Positions 45,180 to 53,535 of a stretch of 64,000 nt of DNA are shown here, one piece after another. The first letter of the stretch is position 1. The number at the start of each line of letters is the position of its first letter. This stretch comes from Cellvibrionaceae bacterium. Lineage in GTDB: Bacteria; Pseudomonadota; Gammaproteobacteria; Pseudomonadales; Cellvibrionaceae. Location: NCBI GenBank assembly GCA_002707785.1, contig PANW01000042.1, positions 153,184-217,183 of the forward strand. Reading direction: 5' to 3'. The notes beneath the pieces were generated by a model. That model was not told the DNA's origin, made no database searches, and worked only from the letters and a program-made list of their open reading frames with translations. The position numbers were made by a program, and so were the translations under genes.

Positions 45180-46238
45180 TTACAGTTCCTTCGCCAGCGC
45201 AGATCCAATCTCACCCAACGGCAAGACTCGGTCGGTTAATTTGGCACGAGCAACTGCCATTGGCATGCCATAGATTACGCAGCTCTCTTGATCCTGAGAC
45301 CAAATTGCCCCGCCGGCCTGCTTGATCAATCTAGCGCCATCACATCCATCTGAGCCCATTCCGGTGAGCACGACCCCCATGGCCTGATTATTGTAGATAT
45401 TGGCCGCCGAACCAAAAGTGATATCGACCGAAGGTTTGTAGTTTACGCGATCATCGCCCGGCATAACTTTCACACCGCCTCTTTTATCGAGTAACAGCTG
45501 TTTCCCACCTGGAGCGAGCAACGCAGTTCCAGGACGCAAACTGTCGCCATCTTCGGCTTCTTTTATTGACAAATTACATTGGCGATCCAAGCGCTCCGCA
45601 AAGGGCTTAGTGAAATTTTCCGGCATGTGTTGAACCAAAACAATGGGTATCGGAAAGTTCTTTGGTAACTTTATCAAGACATCCATAAGCGCCACCGGCC
45701 CACCAGTCGACGCGCCGATCACTAGAACACGAACCTTTCCTTTCAGTGATACCGGTTTAACAGGAGAAGAACCTGAATCACGACCCACCGGACTGCGCAA
45801 GCCTACGCCCGATCTCGGCGCTTCAGTTTTAGCGACTGTTCTTGGGCGAGCAATCGCCAACAGACGAGAGTGCAGTTTGGCTTTCAAGCTGGCAGAGCTA
45901 TTGGATATTTCGGAAAAATTCTTTGGCAAAAAGTCGACCGCGCCGGCATCCAATGCATCTAGGGTCGTGCGTGCCCCTTCATAAGTAAGCGACGAAAACA
46001 TCAAAATTGGCGTCGGCCGATCGGCCATAATCTGGCGTACCGCAGTCACACCATCCATCACTGGCATTTCGTAATCCATTGTGATGACATCGGGTCGCAG
46101 CGACTTAGCTTTTTCTACCGCTTCACGCCCATTGCTAGCAACACCCACTACCGTCAATTCTGGATGTTCGTCCAACATTTCTCTAAGGCGCTGCTGAAAA
46201 AAATTGGAATCATCGACCACTAGAACCTTCAGAGGCAT
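45180..46238 (-). CDS. cheB: chemotaxis glutamate methylesterase CheB
   Basis: A 352-residue response regulator-esterase. The receiver has VLVVDDSNFFQQRL and the phosphorylated Asp in DVITMDYEMPVMDG; the esterase has the Ser in VIGASTGGPVAL, the His in LVQHMPENFTKPFA, and the Asp in TGMGSDGCDGARLI. It removes methyl groups from receptors during adaptation. The partner cheR is not in the window. Confidence 0.96.
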   Translation of the reverse strand: MPLKVLVVDDSNFFQQRLREMLDEHPELTVVGVASNGREAVEKAKSLRPDVITMDYEMPVMDGVTAVRQIMADRPTPILMFSSLTYEGARTTLDALDAGAVDFLPKNFSEISNSSASLKAKLHSRLLAIARPRTVAKTEAPRSGVGLRSPVGRDSGSSPVKPVSLKGKVRVLVIGASTGGPVALMDVLIKLPKNFPIPIVLVQHMPENFTKPFAERLDRQCNLSIKEAEDGDSLRPGTALLAPGGKQLLLDKRGGVKVMPGDDRVNYKPSVDITFGSAANIYNNQAMGVVLTGMGSDGCDGARLIKQAGGAIWSQDQESCVIYGMPMAVARAKLTDRVLPLGEIGSALAKEL

Positions 46239-46420
46239 ATCCAGCTCCTGATTACTCTAGTCGATACTAAGAAGAGATTTAGAAAAACAGAAATACTCAA
46301 GCGCGGACGCCGAGCAAGAAGGTAAGACTTATGGCAGACAACCAAATCCATGAAAGTTCCGTTGTGTATACGAACACATGACTGCGTGTTCCCTCTCGAT
46401 AGTCAGCGGACAATGCCCCA

Positions 46421-48691
46421 CTAGGCATGTCCGGCGTAACGTTTCAACATACTGGGCACATCCAAAATCAATGCAATGGTGCCATCTCCGGTGATAGTCG
46501 CACCAGCCATTCCGGGTGTGCCGTGCAACATTTTTCCAAGTGGCTTAATGACCACCTCTTCTTGACCAATCAACTGATCAACGACAAATCCAACACGCTG
46601 GGTTCCCACGGAGACTATCACTACATGAGCCTCTTCAGGGTTTGGATCATTCACGGCACCAGTCACTAGCCAACGTTTCAGATGAAAGATGGGTACAGCC
46701 TTTTCACGCACCGTGACACATTCTTGACCATCAACGATATTCGAACGAGTCAAATCCATATGGAAGATTTCGTTGACGCTCACCAGCGGCAAAGCGAAGG
46801 TTTGATTGCCCAGCATAATCATTAACGTCGGCATAATTGCCAGCGTCAAAGGCACCTTAATCGTGATTCGCGTGCCTTCACCCAAGTTAGAGTTGATCTC
46901 AATGGATCCATTCAATTGAGTAATTTTTGTTTTTACAACGTCCATGCCGACACCGCGACCAGACACATCCGAAATTTCTTTCTTAGTAGAAAATCCCGGC
47001 GCAAAGATCAGAGCAAAAGCTTCATTGTCCGATAAGCGGCCGGCGGCGTCTTCGTCCATCAAACCTTTTTCAACAGCTATTCCGCGCAGCTTATCTGGAT
47101 CCATACCACCGCCATCATCGGTGATAGATAACAGAATGTGATCGCCCTCTTGCTCAGCTGCCAAAATAACTTTGCCAACTCGAGGCTTTCCACTGGCCTC
47201 ACGCTCAGCAGGTAATTCAATACCATGATCCACAGAGTTTCGAACCAAGTGAACCAATGGATCTGCCAGAGCCTCTACTAGGTTTTTATCAAGATCAGTT
47301 TCTTCGCCTTGCAGCTCGAGGTTGATCTCTTTTTTCAGGTTCCGGGCCAGATCACGTACAACTCGAGGAAAGCGACCAAACACTTTCTTAATCGGTTGCA
47401 TTCGCGTCTTCATGACCGAGGTTTGCAAATCCGCCGTCACCACGTCGAGATTACCAACCGCTTTGGACAGAACTTCATCATTCGCTTTAAGACCCAAGCG
47501 TACTAGACGGTTTCTTACCAATACTAGCTCGCCGACCATATTCATAATATCGTCAAGACGCTGAGTGTCGACTCGCACGGTGGTCTCGCCAGCGGGGGCC
47601 GCAGCTTGAGCTGCACCGTCCCGACCGGCACCGCGAGCAGCTGCAGGTGCTGCTTTTGCAGCCGGTTTAGCGGCAGCTGGAGACTTAGCAGGCTCTTTCT
47701 GTACCGGCGCCGGTTCGGCACTAGCCTCGGCTTTACCCGCTGGAGCAGCAGCAGAGACTGTCGGACCTTTACCCTTGCCGTGCAAATCATCCAACAACTG
47801 TTCAAATTCGTCTTCAGATATTTGATTGTCACCCGAGGCACTAGCCGGTGCGGGTGAAGCCGGTACAGCAGAGGGTTTTGCAGCGGCACTCGGCCCCTTG
47901 CCACTACCGTGCAACTGATCCAGTAGTGCTTCGAACTCATCTTCTGAGATTTCATCATTGCCGGAGGCGCTTATTGGGGCCGCGGCTTTTTCCTCAGATT
48001 TAGCAGCTTCACCTGCAGCCGGCGCCTTACCTTTACCGTGCAGCTGATCCAGAAGCGCTTCAAATTCATCTTCGGTTATTTCGTCACCGTTGCCACCACC
48101 GGCACTCTCGACACTAACTGGAGCAGTTTCTGTCGCCGGCGCGGAAGGCTCTTCATCGGAAATCGCATCAAGAAGCTCTTCAAATTCTGAATCGGTAATA
48201 TCACCTTCACCGGAGCCACTCCCTAGAGATGATTCTGGAGCGCTTGGTGCTGGCTCATCGACAGCTGGGGCAGCTGCTTCGGCACCGCCCTCGACAAGAT
48301 CCGCCCCCGAAACCAAGCGCTCCAGTGCTGCCAACAATTCTGGCGACGCTGCGGCCACTTCAACTCGCTGTGAAACTTGCTCGAATTGATGATTGACGGT
48401 ATCCAGTGCTTGTAGCACGACATCCATCAGCTCTGACGTCACTGAGCGCTGCCCATTGCGGAGAATATCGAATAAGTTCTCAGTAACGTGACAGCATTCA
48501 ACCATTTCGTTGAGCTGTAAAAAACCTGCACCGCCCTTCACCGTGTGAAACCCACGGAAAATGGCATTCAACAGATCGTTATCATCCGGACGCTGTTCAA
48601 GATCTACCAACTGCTCGGACAGAAGCTCTAAAATTTCTCCAGCTTCTACCAAAAAGTCTTGTAGAATCTCTTCGTCATCTCCGAAACCCAT
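46421..48691 (-). CDS. cheA: chemotaxis histidine kinase CheA
   Basis: A 756-residue kinase. The Hpt domain (residues 1-110) has the phosphorylated His49 in FRGFHTVKGGAGFL. Residues 160-370 are a long low-complexity linker with four copies of a short motif (listed separately). Then follow the dimerisation helices (TQRLDDIMNMVGELVLVRNRLVRLG), the ATPase core (NSVDHGIELP, DDGGGMD, APGFSTKKEISDVSGRGVGMDVVK) and the CheW-like regulatory domain (LALILDVPSMLKRYA at the end). A clear P2 domain for CheY binding is not seen. Confidence 0.95.
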   Translation of the reverse strand: MGFGDDEEILQDFLVEAGEILELLSEQLVDLEQRPDDNDLLNAIFRGFHTVKGGAGFLQLNEMVECCHVTENLFDILRNGQRSVTSELMDVVLQALDTVNHQFEQVSQRVEVAAASPELLAALERLVSGADLVEGGAEAAAPAVDEPAPSAPESSLGSGSGEGDITDSEFEELLDAISDEEPSAPATETAPVSVESAGGGNGDEITEDEFEALLDQLHGKGKAPAAGEAAKSEEKAAAPISASGNDEISEDEFEALLDQLHGSGKGPSAAAKPSAVPASPAPASASGDNQISEDEFEQLLDDLHGKGKGPTVSAAAPAGKAEASAEPAPVQKEPAKSPAAAKPAAKAAPAAARGAGRDGAAQAAAPAGETTVRVDTQRLDDIMNMVGELVLVRNRLVRLGLKANDEVLSKAVGNLDVVTADLQTSVMKTRMQPIKKVFGRFPRVVRDLARNLKKEINLELQGEETDLDKNLVEALADPLVHLVRNSVDHGIELPAEREASGKPRVGKVILAAEQEGDHILLSITDDGGGMDPDKLRGIAVEKGLMDEDAAGRLSDNEAFALIFAPGFSTKKEISDVSGRGVGMDVVKTKITQLNGSIEINSNLGEGTRITIKVPLTLAIMPTLMIMLGNQTFALPLVSVNEIFHMDLTRSNIVDGQECVTVREKAVPIFHLKRWLVTGAVNDPNPEEAHVVIVSVGTQRVGFVVDQLIGQEEVVIKPLGKMLHGTPGMAGATITGDGTIALILDVPSMLKRYAGHA
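47762..48205 (-). repeat. four-copy EDEFE-LLD-LHG protein repeat in the CheA linker
   Basis: Within cheA, residues about 164-178, 204-222, 246-265 and 289-308 repeat the motif ITEDEFEALLDQLHGKGK with small changes (TDSEFEELLDAI, EDEFEALLDQLHG, SEDEFEALLDQLHGSGK, SEDEFEQLLDDLHGKGK), separated by Ala/Pro-rich spacers of about 25 residues. The first copy is most diverged. Such short amphipathic motifs in the CheA linker are candidates for the ParP-binding LID region of polar systems; this is inference. Confidence 0.8.
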
Positions 48692-48713
48692 TCACAGCTC
48701 CTCAGAACTAAAA

Positions 48714-49514
48714 TCAGAAACCCAAGCTCGACAATAAGTCATCAACGTCATCTTGACCTGAAACTACATCATCACGTTTATCGGCGTGTATTTGCGGGCC
48801 TTCAGCTTCAACACTTTCGGCCTCCGCTCCCGCCTTGGTTTCTTTATCGGCCTCATCAGCCAAACCTGTAATCTCTTCTACTTGGCCGGCAATACGCACC
48901 AAGTTGACCAGACTTTCCTCAACTTCGCGAATCAAGCCAATCACGCGCTTTAGCACCTGGCCGGTTAAATCTTGAAAACCTTGCTCGAGAATAATGTCTT
49001 GTAGATTCTTACTCAGCTCACCGGTACCGTCGCGCATATCCCCTAAAAAGGAATCCATACGCTTGTAAACTTCTCGAAATTCATCCGCTGTCATTTCTCG
49101 ACGTTTCAATCGGCCCCATTCTTGATGTAAAGCCGCAGCCTCCTGGCCGAGATTAAGCGCGATCGGAGCAGATGCCTCCACCATATCCATGGTTTTATCC
49201 GCAGCTGACTGAGTCGTTTCGATCACATAGTTCAAACGATCGGAAGCGTCTTGAATTTCAGAAGAATCAATATCTGGGGGGTCGGCGTTAAGATCGCCGT
49301 CTACGTGAAAGTTAACGATGGCACTGTGTAAACCGCGAGTCAGTTGCCCTACCGCGGTAAACATGTTTCGATCGCGCACGCTAACAAGCTGTTCTATCAG
49401 TTGCGAAGCTCCTTCAAGATCATCGCTTGTCAGCTTTTCAGAGAGTAATTTGGCACAATCGCGAAGCTCTTGAACAAACTCCTGACTACTGTGCAGCTCT
49501 GGTTGTATTTCCAT
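48714..49514 (-). CDS. cheZ: CheY-P phosphatase CheZ
   Basis: A 266-residue helical-bundle phosphatase. The active-site region reads EQGFQDLTGQVLKRVIGLIREVEESLVNLVRI, with the catalytic Gln in FQDLTGQ. The C-terminal DDVDDLLSSLGF is the CheY-binding helix. It lies 25 bases after cheY and 22 bases before cheA. Confidence 0.95.
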   Translation of the reverse strand: MEIQPELHSSQEFVQELRDCAKLLSEKLTSDDLEGASQLIEQLVSVRDRNMFTAVGQLTRGLHSAIVNFHVDGDLNADPPDIDSSEIQDASDRLNYVIETTQSAADKTMDMVEASAPIALNLGQEAAALHQEWGRLKRREMTADEFREVYKRMDSFLGDMRDGTGELSKNLQDIILEQGFQDLTGQVLKRVIGLIREVEESLVNLVRIAGQVEEITGLADEADKETKAGAEAESVEAEGPQIHADKRDDVVSGQDDVDDLLSSLGF

Positions 49515-49539
49515 CGTCCAACCTTGCTGGTTATCGTTA

Positions 49540-49926
49540 TTATCCGTCGACGCGGTTGAAGATCTTTTCGATCTTTTCCTTCAGGGCAGCCGCAGTAAAG
49601 GGTTTGACTACGTAGCCATTAACGCCAGATTGCGCCGCCTCAATGATCTGATCGCGTTTAGCTTCAGCGGTCACCATCAACACAGGCAAGGAGGAGAGTT
49701 TTTCATCGGCTCTTACGGCCTTCAATAGATCAATGCCCGTCATGCCAGGCATATTCCAATCCGTTACCAAGAAATCAAAATCACCGCTCTTAAGCATCGG
49801 AAGCGCCGTTAGCCCATCGTCAGCCTCTTGAGTGTTGGTAAATCCCAAGTCTCGTAACAGGTTTTTAATAATCCGACGCATCGTCGAGAAATCATCGACA
49901 ATGAGGATTTTCATGTTTTTATCCAA
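49540..49926 (-). CDS. cheY: chemotaxis response regulator CheY
   Basis: A single receiver domain of 124-128 residues: [20 protein letters not shown], phosphorylated Asp in [11 protein letters not shown], Thr in VTAEAKRD and Lys in VVKPFTA. CheY-P binds the FliM N-terminus to reverse the motor. Two starts are possible: TTG at 49926, which has GGAGG 5 bases upstream, and ATG at 49914, the usual family start but with the SD 17 bases away. I keep the TTG. Confidence 0.95.
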   Translation of the reverse strand: MDKNMKILIVDDFSTMRRIIKNLLRDLGFTNTQEADDGLTALPMLKSGDFDFLVTDWNMPGMTGIDLLKAVRADEKLSSLPVLMVTAEAKRDQIIEAAQSGVNGYVVKPFTAAALKEKIEKIFNRVDG

Positions 49927-50114
49927 TGCAACCTCCGTAGTCCCGAGGATGGGAATTACTAATAGTCTAGTAGCTGGTTAGCCGCTAGCCAGTTTTTGGC
50001 CCAGTTACTGCTGAAAAACCGGCCCTGCTTGCCAAGCCTTTGAAAATTGGTGTTTTTTTGAGCGGAATCCACCGCCTAACACTGGCGGAGTATAGCAAAA
50101 TTAACGAAGTGAAA

Positions 50115-50864
50115 TCACTCGTTGGCCTGCCAATCCGACAACCTAGAACGCAATCTAAGTGCGGCCTGAGAATGGATTTGGCTGACTCGAGACTCACTCA
50201 CGCCGATAATTTGACCAATTTCCTTCAGGTTGAGTTCTTCATCGTAATACAACGCAAGAACCAATCGTTCCCGTTCCGGTAATTGAGTTATCGCCTGCGC
50301 CAGCGATTGCTTTAGCGATTCTTTCTGAAATCGCTCTTGAGGAGGCGTAAATGCCATACTGATGTTGTCTGGCCCTAGACTGTCACTATCATCATCACCG
50401 TAGCTTTCTTCAAAACTGAAAAGTCGACTAGAGGCTGAATCATTAAGCATCGCGTGGTATTCATTCATACCGACACCCAATTCTTCAGCGACCTCTTGAT
50501 CGTTGGCATCACGGCCGTGTCTCGCCTCAACATTGGCAATGGCCTCGCTCACCCGACGCCCGTTACGATGCACCGAGCGTGGAGCCCAATCCCCGCGTCG
50601 CATTTCATCAACGATAGAGCCGCGAATACGAATCCCCGCGTAGGTCTGAAAACTGGCACCTTTAGAGGCATCGTATTTTTGCGCGGCTTCTATTAGCCCC
50701 ACCATTCCGGCCTGAATAAGATCCTCAACCTGAACACAAGCAGGCATTCTCATCATCATATGATGCGCAATACGCTTCACCAACGGAGCGTATTCTTCTA
50801 CTTGAATTGAGGTCAGTCCGCGCTGTGTTTCGTCATACATGGCTAAGCCGTCAACTGCTGGCAT
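50115..50864 (-). CDS. fliA: flagellar sigma factor FliA (sigma-28)
   Basis: A 249-residue sigma-70 family factor for late flagellar and chemotaxis promoters. Region 2 (YAPLVKRIAHHMMMRMPACVQVEDLIQAGMVGLIEAAQKYD), region 3 (IRIRGSIVDEMRRGDWAPRSV), and region 4 with HTH (LNLKEIGQIIGVSESRVSQIHSQAALRLRSRL) are all present. It follows fleN and precedes cheY as in Pseudomonas. After it lies a small CCGCC/GGCGG hairpin near 50070-50090 without a T-run. Confidence 0.96.
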   Translation of the reverse strand: MPAVDGLAMYDETQRGLTSIQVEEYAPLVKRIAHHMMMRMPACVQVEDLIQAGMVGLIEAAQKYDASKGASFQTYAGIRIRGSIVDEMRRGDWAPRSVHRNGRRVSEAIANVEARHGRDANDQEVAEELGVGMNEYHAMLNDSASSRLFSFEESYGDDDSDSLGPDNISMAFTPPQERFQKESLKQSLAQAITQLPERERLVLALYYDEELNLKEIGQIIGVSESRVSQIHSQAALRLRSRLSDWQANE

Positions 50865-50909
50865 TCTGTAGTCCTGTCGGTTTTTCTTGTTAGGACGCTG
50901 TTAGCGTAA

Positions 50910-51737
50910 TCAAACTCCGGCATGGGCCGTCTGCAATAATCGCTCTACAAAAAATTCGAGATGGCCTCTTGCGGAGCTAGGCAACGGCCACTGATCAACC
51001 TGTTCTGCAATCTTTCGAATCGCACTGGAGGCTTTGCAGTTAGGTGCAAACTGCAGTACTGGTTTTTGTTTTTGCACGGCTTTTCGAACATTTTCATCAA
51101 AGGGAACATTGCCAACATACTGCAAAGAAACATCCAAGAATCGCTCGCACACCATATTAAGCTTGTTAAACAGCCCTTGCCCCTCCTGTGTGCTTCGAGT
51201 CATATTGGCAATCACGCGGAAGCGGAACATATCATGTTCTTTGTTAAGCAATTTAATCAAGGCATAAGCGTCGGTAATCGACGAAGGCTCGTCGCACACC
51301 ACCACAATCACTTCTTGGGAGGCGCGCACAAAACTAACCACTGTATCGGAAATACCTGCGGCCGTATCCACCACCAAAACGTCTAACTGTTGGCTCAAAT
51401 CACTAAAGGCATTGATTAAAGCCGCATGCTCTTGCGGCCCTAAAGCCGCCATCTGCTGGACGCCGGAAGAAGCCGGAACGACTTTTACCCCAGCCGGCCC
51501 CGTCACCATGACATCAGACAGGCTCACGTCACCGCTCAGCACATCTGCCAAGTTCTTTTCAGCCTTCAATCCGAGCAAAACATCGATATTCGCCAACCCT
51601 AGGTCGGCATCCATCAGCACAACGCGTCGGCGCATTTCCGCCAAGGCTATACTCAAATTGACTGAGATATTACTTTTACCTACCCCGCCTTTACCGCCTG
51701 TAACAGCGATAACTTGAACTGGACGTGTGGAACTCAT
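50910..51737 (-). CDS. fleN: flagellar number regulator FleN (FlhG)
   Basis: A 275-residue MinD-like ATPase. The deviant Walker A is VTGGKGGVGKSNISVNLS, and Walker B regions are VVLMDADLGLANIDVLLGL and VLVVDTAAGISDTVVSF. In polar flagellates it restrains FleQ and limits flagellar number to one, acting against FlhF. It lies between flhF and fliA. Confidence 0.95.
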   Translation of the reverse strand: MSSTRPVQVIAVTGGKGGVGKSNISVNLSIALAEMRRRVVLMDADLGLANIDVLLGLKAEKNLADVLSGDVSLSDVMVTGPAGVKVVPASSGVQQMAALGPQEHAALINAFSDLSQQLDVLVVDTAAGISDTVVSFVRASQEVIVVVCDEPSSITDAYALIKLLNKEHDMFRFRVIANMTRSTQEGQGLFNKLNMVCERFLDVSLQYVGNVPFDENVRKAVQKQKPVLQFAPNCKASSAIRKIAEQVDQWPLPSSARGHLEFFVERLLQTAHAGV

Positions 51738-51848
51738 GTAATTCCCTTCCCCTAAATTTCGGTATCTAACGACAACAGTTGACTCGAGCGGCTCATCGAC
51801 GAACTCCTAGGAGTATAGTTGTTTCCCAGCATTCGCCCGACACGATAT

Positions 51849-53444
51849 TCACGCACGAGCCTCACTGTGATTGCCCAATCCAGATTTCATCAAACTGACC
51901 GCCTTAGCCACCAGCTTGTGGCCTTTAGCCAGTTGTATATCTTGAGGTATTTCCTGACCGTCAGTGGTGTAACACAGCGGAAGTTGGTGCTCCGTCAACG
52001 CACTAATAGCCTCCCCTAATGTGGCTGCCTCGTCCAGTTTAGTCAGAATACAGCCTTGTAGATCAACGCTTTGATGAGCATGGATGGTTGCCTTCATCAT
52101 TTGTAACTGAGAGTTGCAAGCCATGACCAACAAAGGCTTCACCTCAGCAACAGCGGTCAATGCCGATAACTGCTCTTTCAACTGGCTGTCACCCAAACGG
52201 AAACCCGCACTGTCAATCAACACCAGCGGGCAGCCCTTAAGGCTGCGCAAAACAGCCGGCAGATCTTGATTATCATCGACGACTTTAACTTGTACGTTAA
52301 GAATACGCCCCAGTGCGCGCAACTGATCATGGGCTGCTATTCGATAGGTATCGGTGGTGACGAGGGCAACATTCTCAGAACCGTGCTCAAGCACATAACG
52401 AGCCGCCAGCTTGGCGATGGTGGTAGTTTTGCCCACCCCAGTTGGACCAACAAAGGCAAATACACCGCCCTCCATGATCTGATCCCCACCGCTGACAGGA
52501 ATCTGATGAGACAAAACCGCCAAGGCGTCCGCCCAGGCTTCTTGCATGGTGTTTTGATTTCTGACTCCGGCAACGACTTTCTCTGCGGCCAGATCGGTCA
52601 TGCCCATATGTTTGAGGCGACGCATCAAACCTGAACTCATGGGCGTCGCCATTTGCGGGGTGTTGGCCATGCGCGTGAGCTGTTCTTCAAGCAGCAAACG
52701 CATATCCGCCAGCTCTGATTGCAGGGCATTCAGCTGTTGTTGCTGCTCGCGGCGCTCTTCATCGTAGCGAGTCTGTATCTGTTGAGTATCTCGGCGTTCC
52801 CGCTCGGAAATATCATCGGCATGTGACGACTGAGCGGTTAGTTTGGTGGACCCCACCTGCCCCACTCTATCAGCTGGGGTCTGCACAGCACTCTGTGTTT
52901 GCTGACGCGCTTGATCTATATACTCATCGACCGGCGCTCGCTGCTGAAACTGGGCACTATTGGCCAGCTCTGCAATCGTTGAATTGTCAAATGCCTGCTG
53001 ATCTCGGGCGGCTAGCATCTTTAATCTGGCCTGCTCCATTTCTTCAGCTAATTCTGCCGGAGTCTTGCCCGATGCAGCTCCTCGAGCGGGAGGAGCCCTG
53101 CGAGCTGATTCGCCACCGATTGGTTGTCGACTGGCCAATGCGGAAACGTTGTTCTGCTGCAGACTGCCTTGCTGCAGAGCTCGGTTCTGGCTGATAGCTT
53201 GGTCAACCACCTGCTGATCGCGCCATGCGCCGTCGCTCCCCATGGGAACATCCACACCCTCGACCGGACGATCCACTGGCCTGATGGCAGTCGCCGACTC
53301 AGGCTGCTGCTGCAGACTGGTTAAAATCTCCACGCCTTGCTTGACTCGTCGACTGGACAAAATAATGGCATCGGGGCCCATTTCCTGTCGAACCAGCTCA
53401 AGAGCCCTGCGCATGTCTGCTGCTACAAAACGTTTCACGGACAT
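51849..53444 (-). CDS. flhF: flagellar placement GTPase FlhF
   Basis: A 531-residue SRP-type GTPase that sets the polar site of the flagellum. The N-terminal part (MSVKRFVAADMRRALELVRQEMGPDAIILSSR) and a Gln-rich middle are typical. The GTPase has P-loop VGPTGVGKTTTIAKLAARYV, VTTDTYRIAAHDQLR, LVLIDSAGFRLGDSQL and LTKLDEAATLGEAI. An excellent SD, AGGAGG, precedes the ATG. It is longer than many members because of the middle segment. Confidence 0.95.
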   Translation of the reverse strand: MSVKRFVAADMRRALELVRQEMGPDAIILSSRRVKQGVEILTSLQQQPESATAIRPVDRPVEGVDVPMGSDGAWRDQQVVDQAISQNRALQQGSLQQNNVSALASRQPIGGESARRAPPARGAASGKTPAELAEEMEQARLKMLAARDQQAFDNSTIAELANSAQFQQRAPVDEYIDQARQQTQSAVQTPADRVGQVGSTKLTAQSSHADDISERERRDTQQIQTRYDEERREQQQQLNALQSELADMRLLLEEQLTRMANTPQMATPMSSGLMRRLKHMGMTDLAAEKVVAGVRNQNTMQEAWADALAVLSHQIPVSGGDQIMEGGVFAFVGPTGVGKTTTIAKLAARYVLEHGSENVALVTTDTYRIAAHDQLRALGRILNVQVKVVDDNQDLPAVLRSLKGCPLVLIDSAGFRLGDSQLKEQLSALTAVAEVKPLLVMACNSQLQMMKATIHAHQSVDLQGCILTKLDEAATLGEAISALTEHQLPLCYTTDGQEIPQDIQLAKGHKLVAKAVSLMKSGLGNHSEARA

Positions 53445-53535
53445 CTTACCTCCTCCTGCGACCCTCGTCGTTCTGAGCGTCTTTCTAGTGAGAGCCTATG
53501 CTCCCATGTCTATTCGTCCAACTCACCCACTGCTG

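Noticed and set aside
50070-50092. CCGCC/GGCGG hairpin after fliA as an intrinsic terminator
   Set aside because: The stem is only 5 bp and no T-run follows on the minus strand; read-through to cheY is likely.
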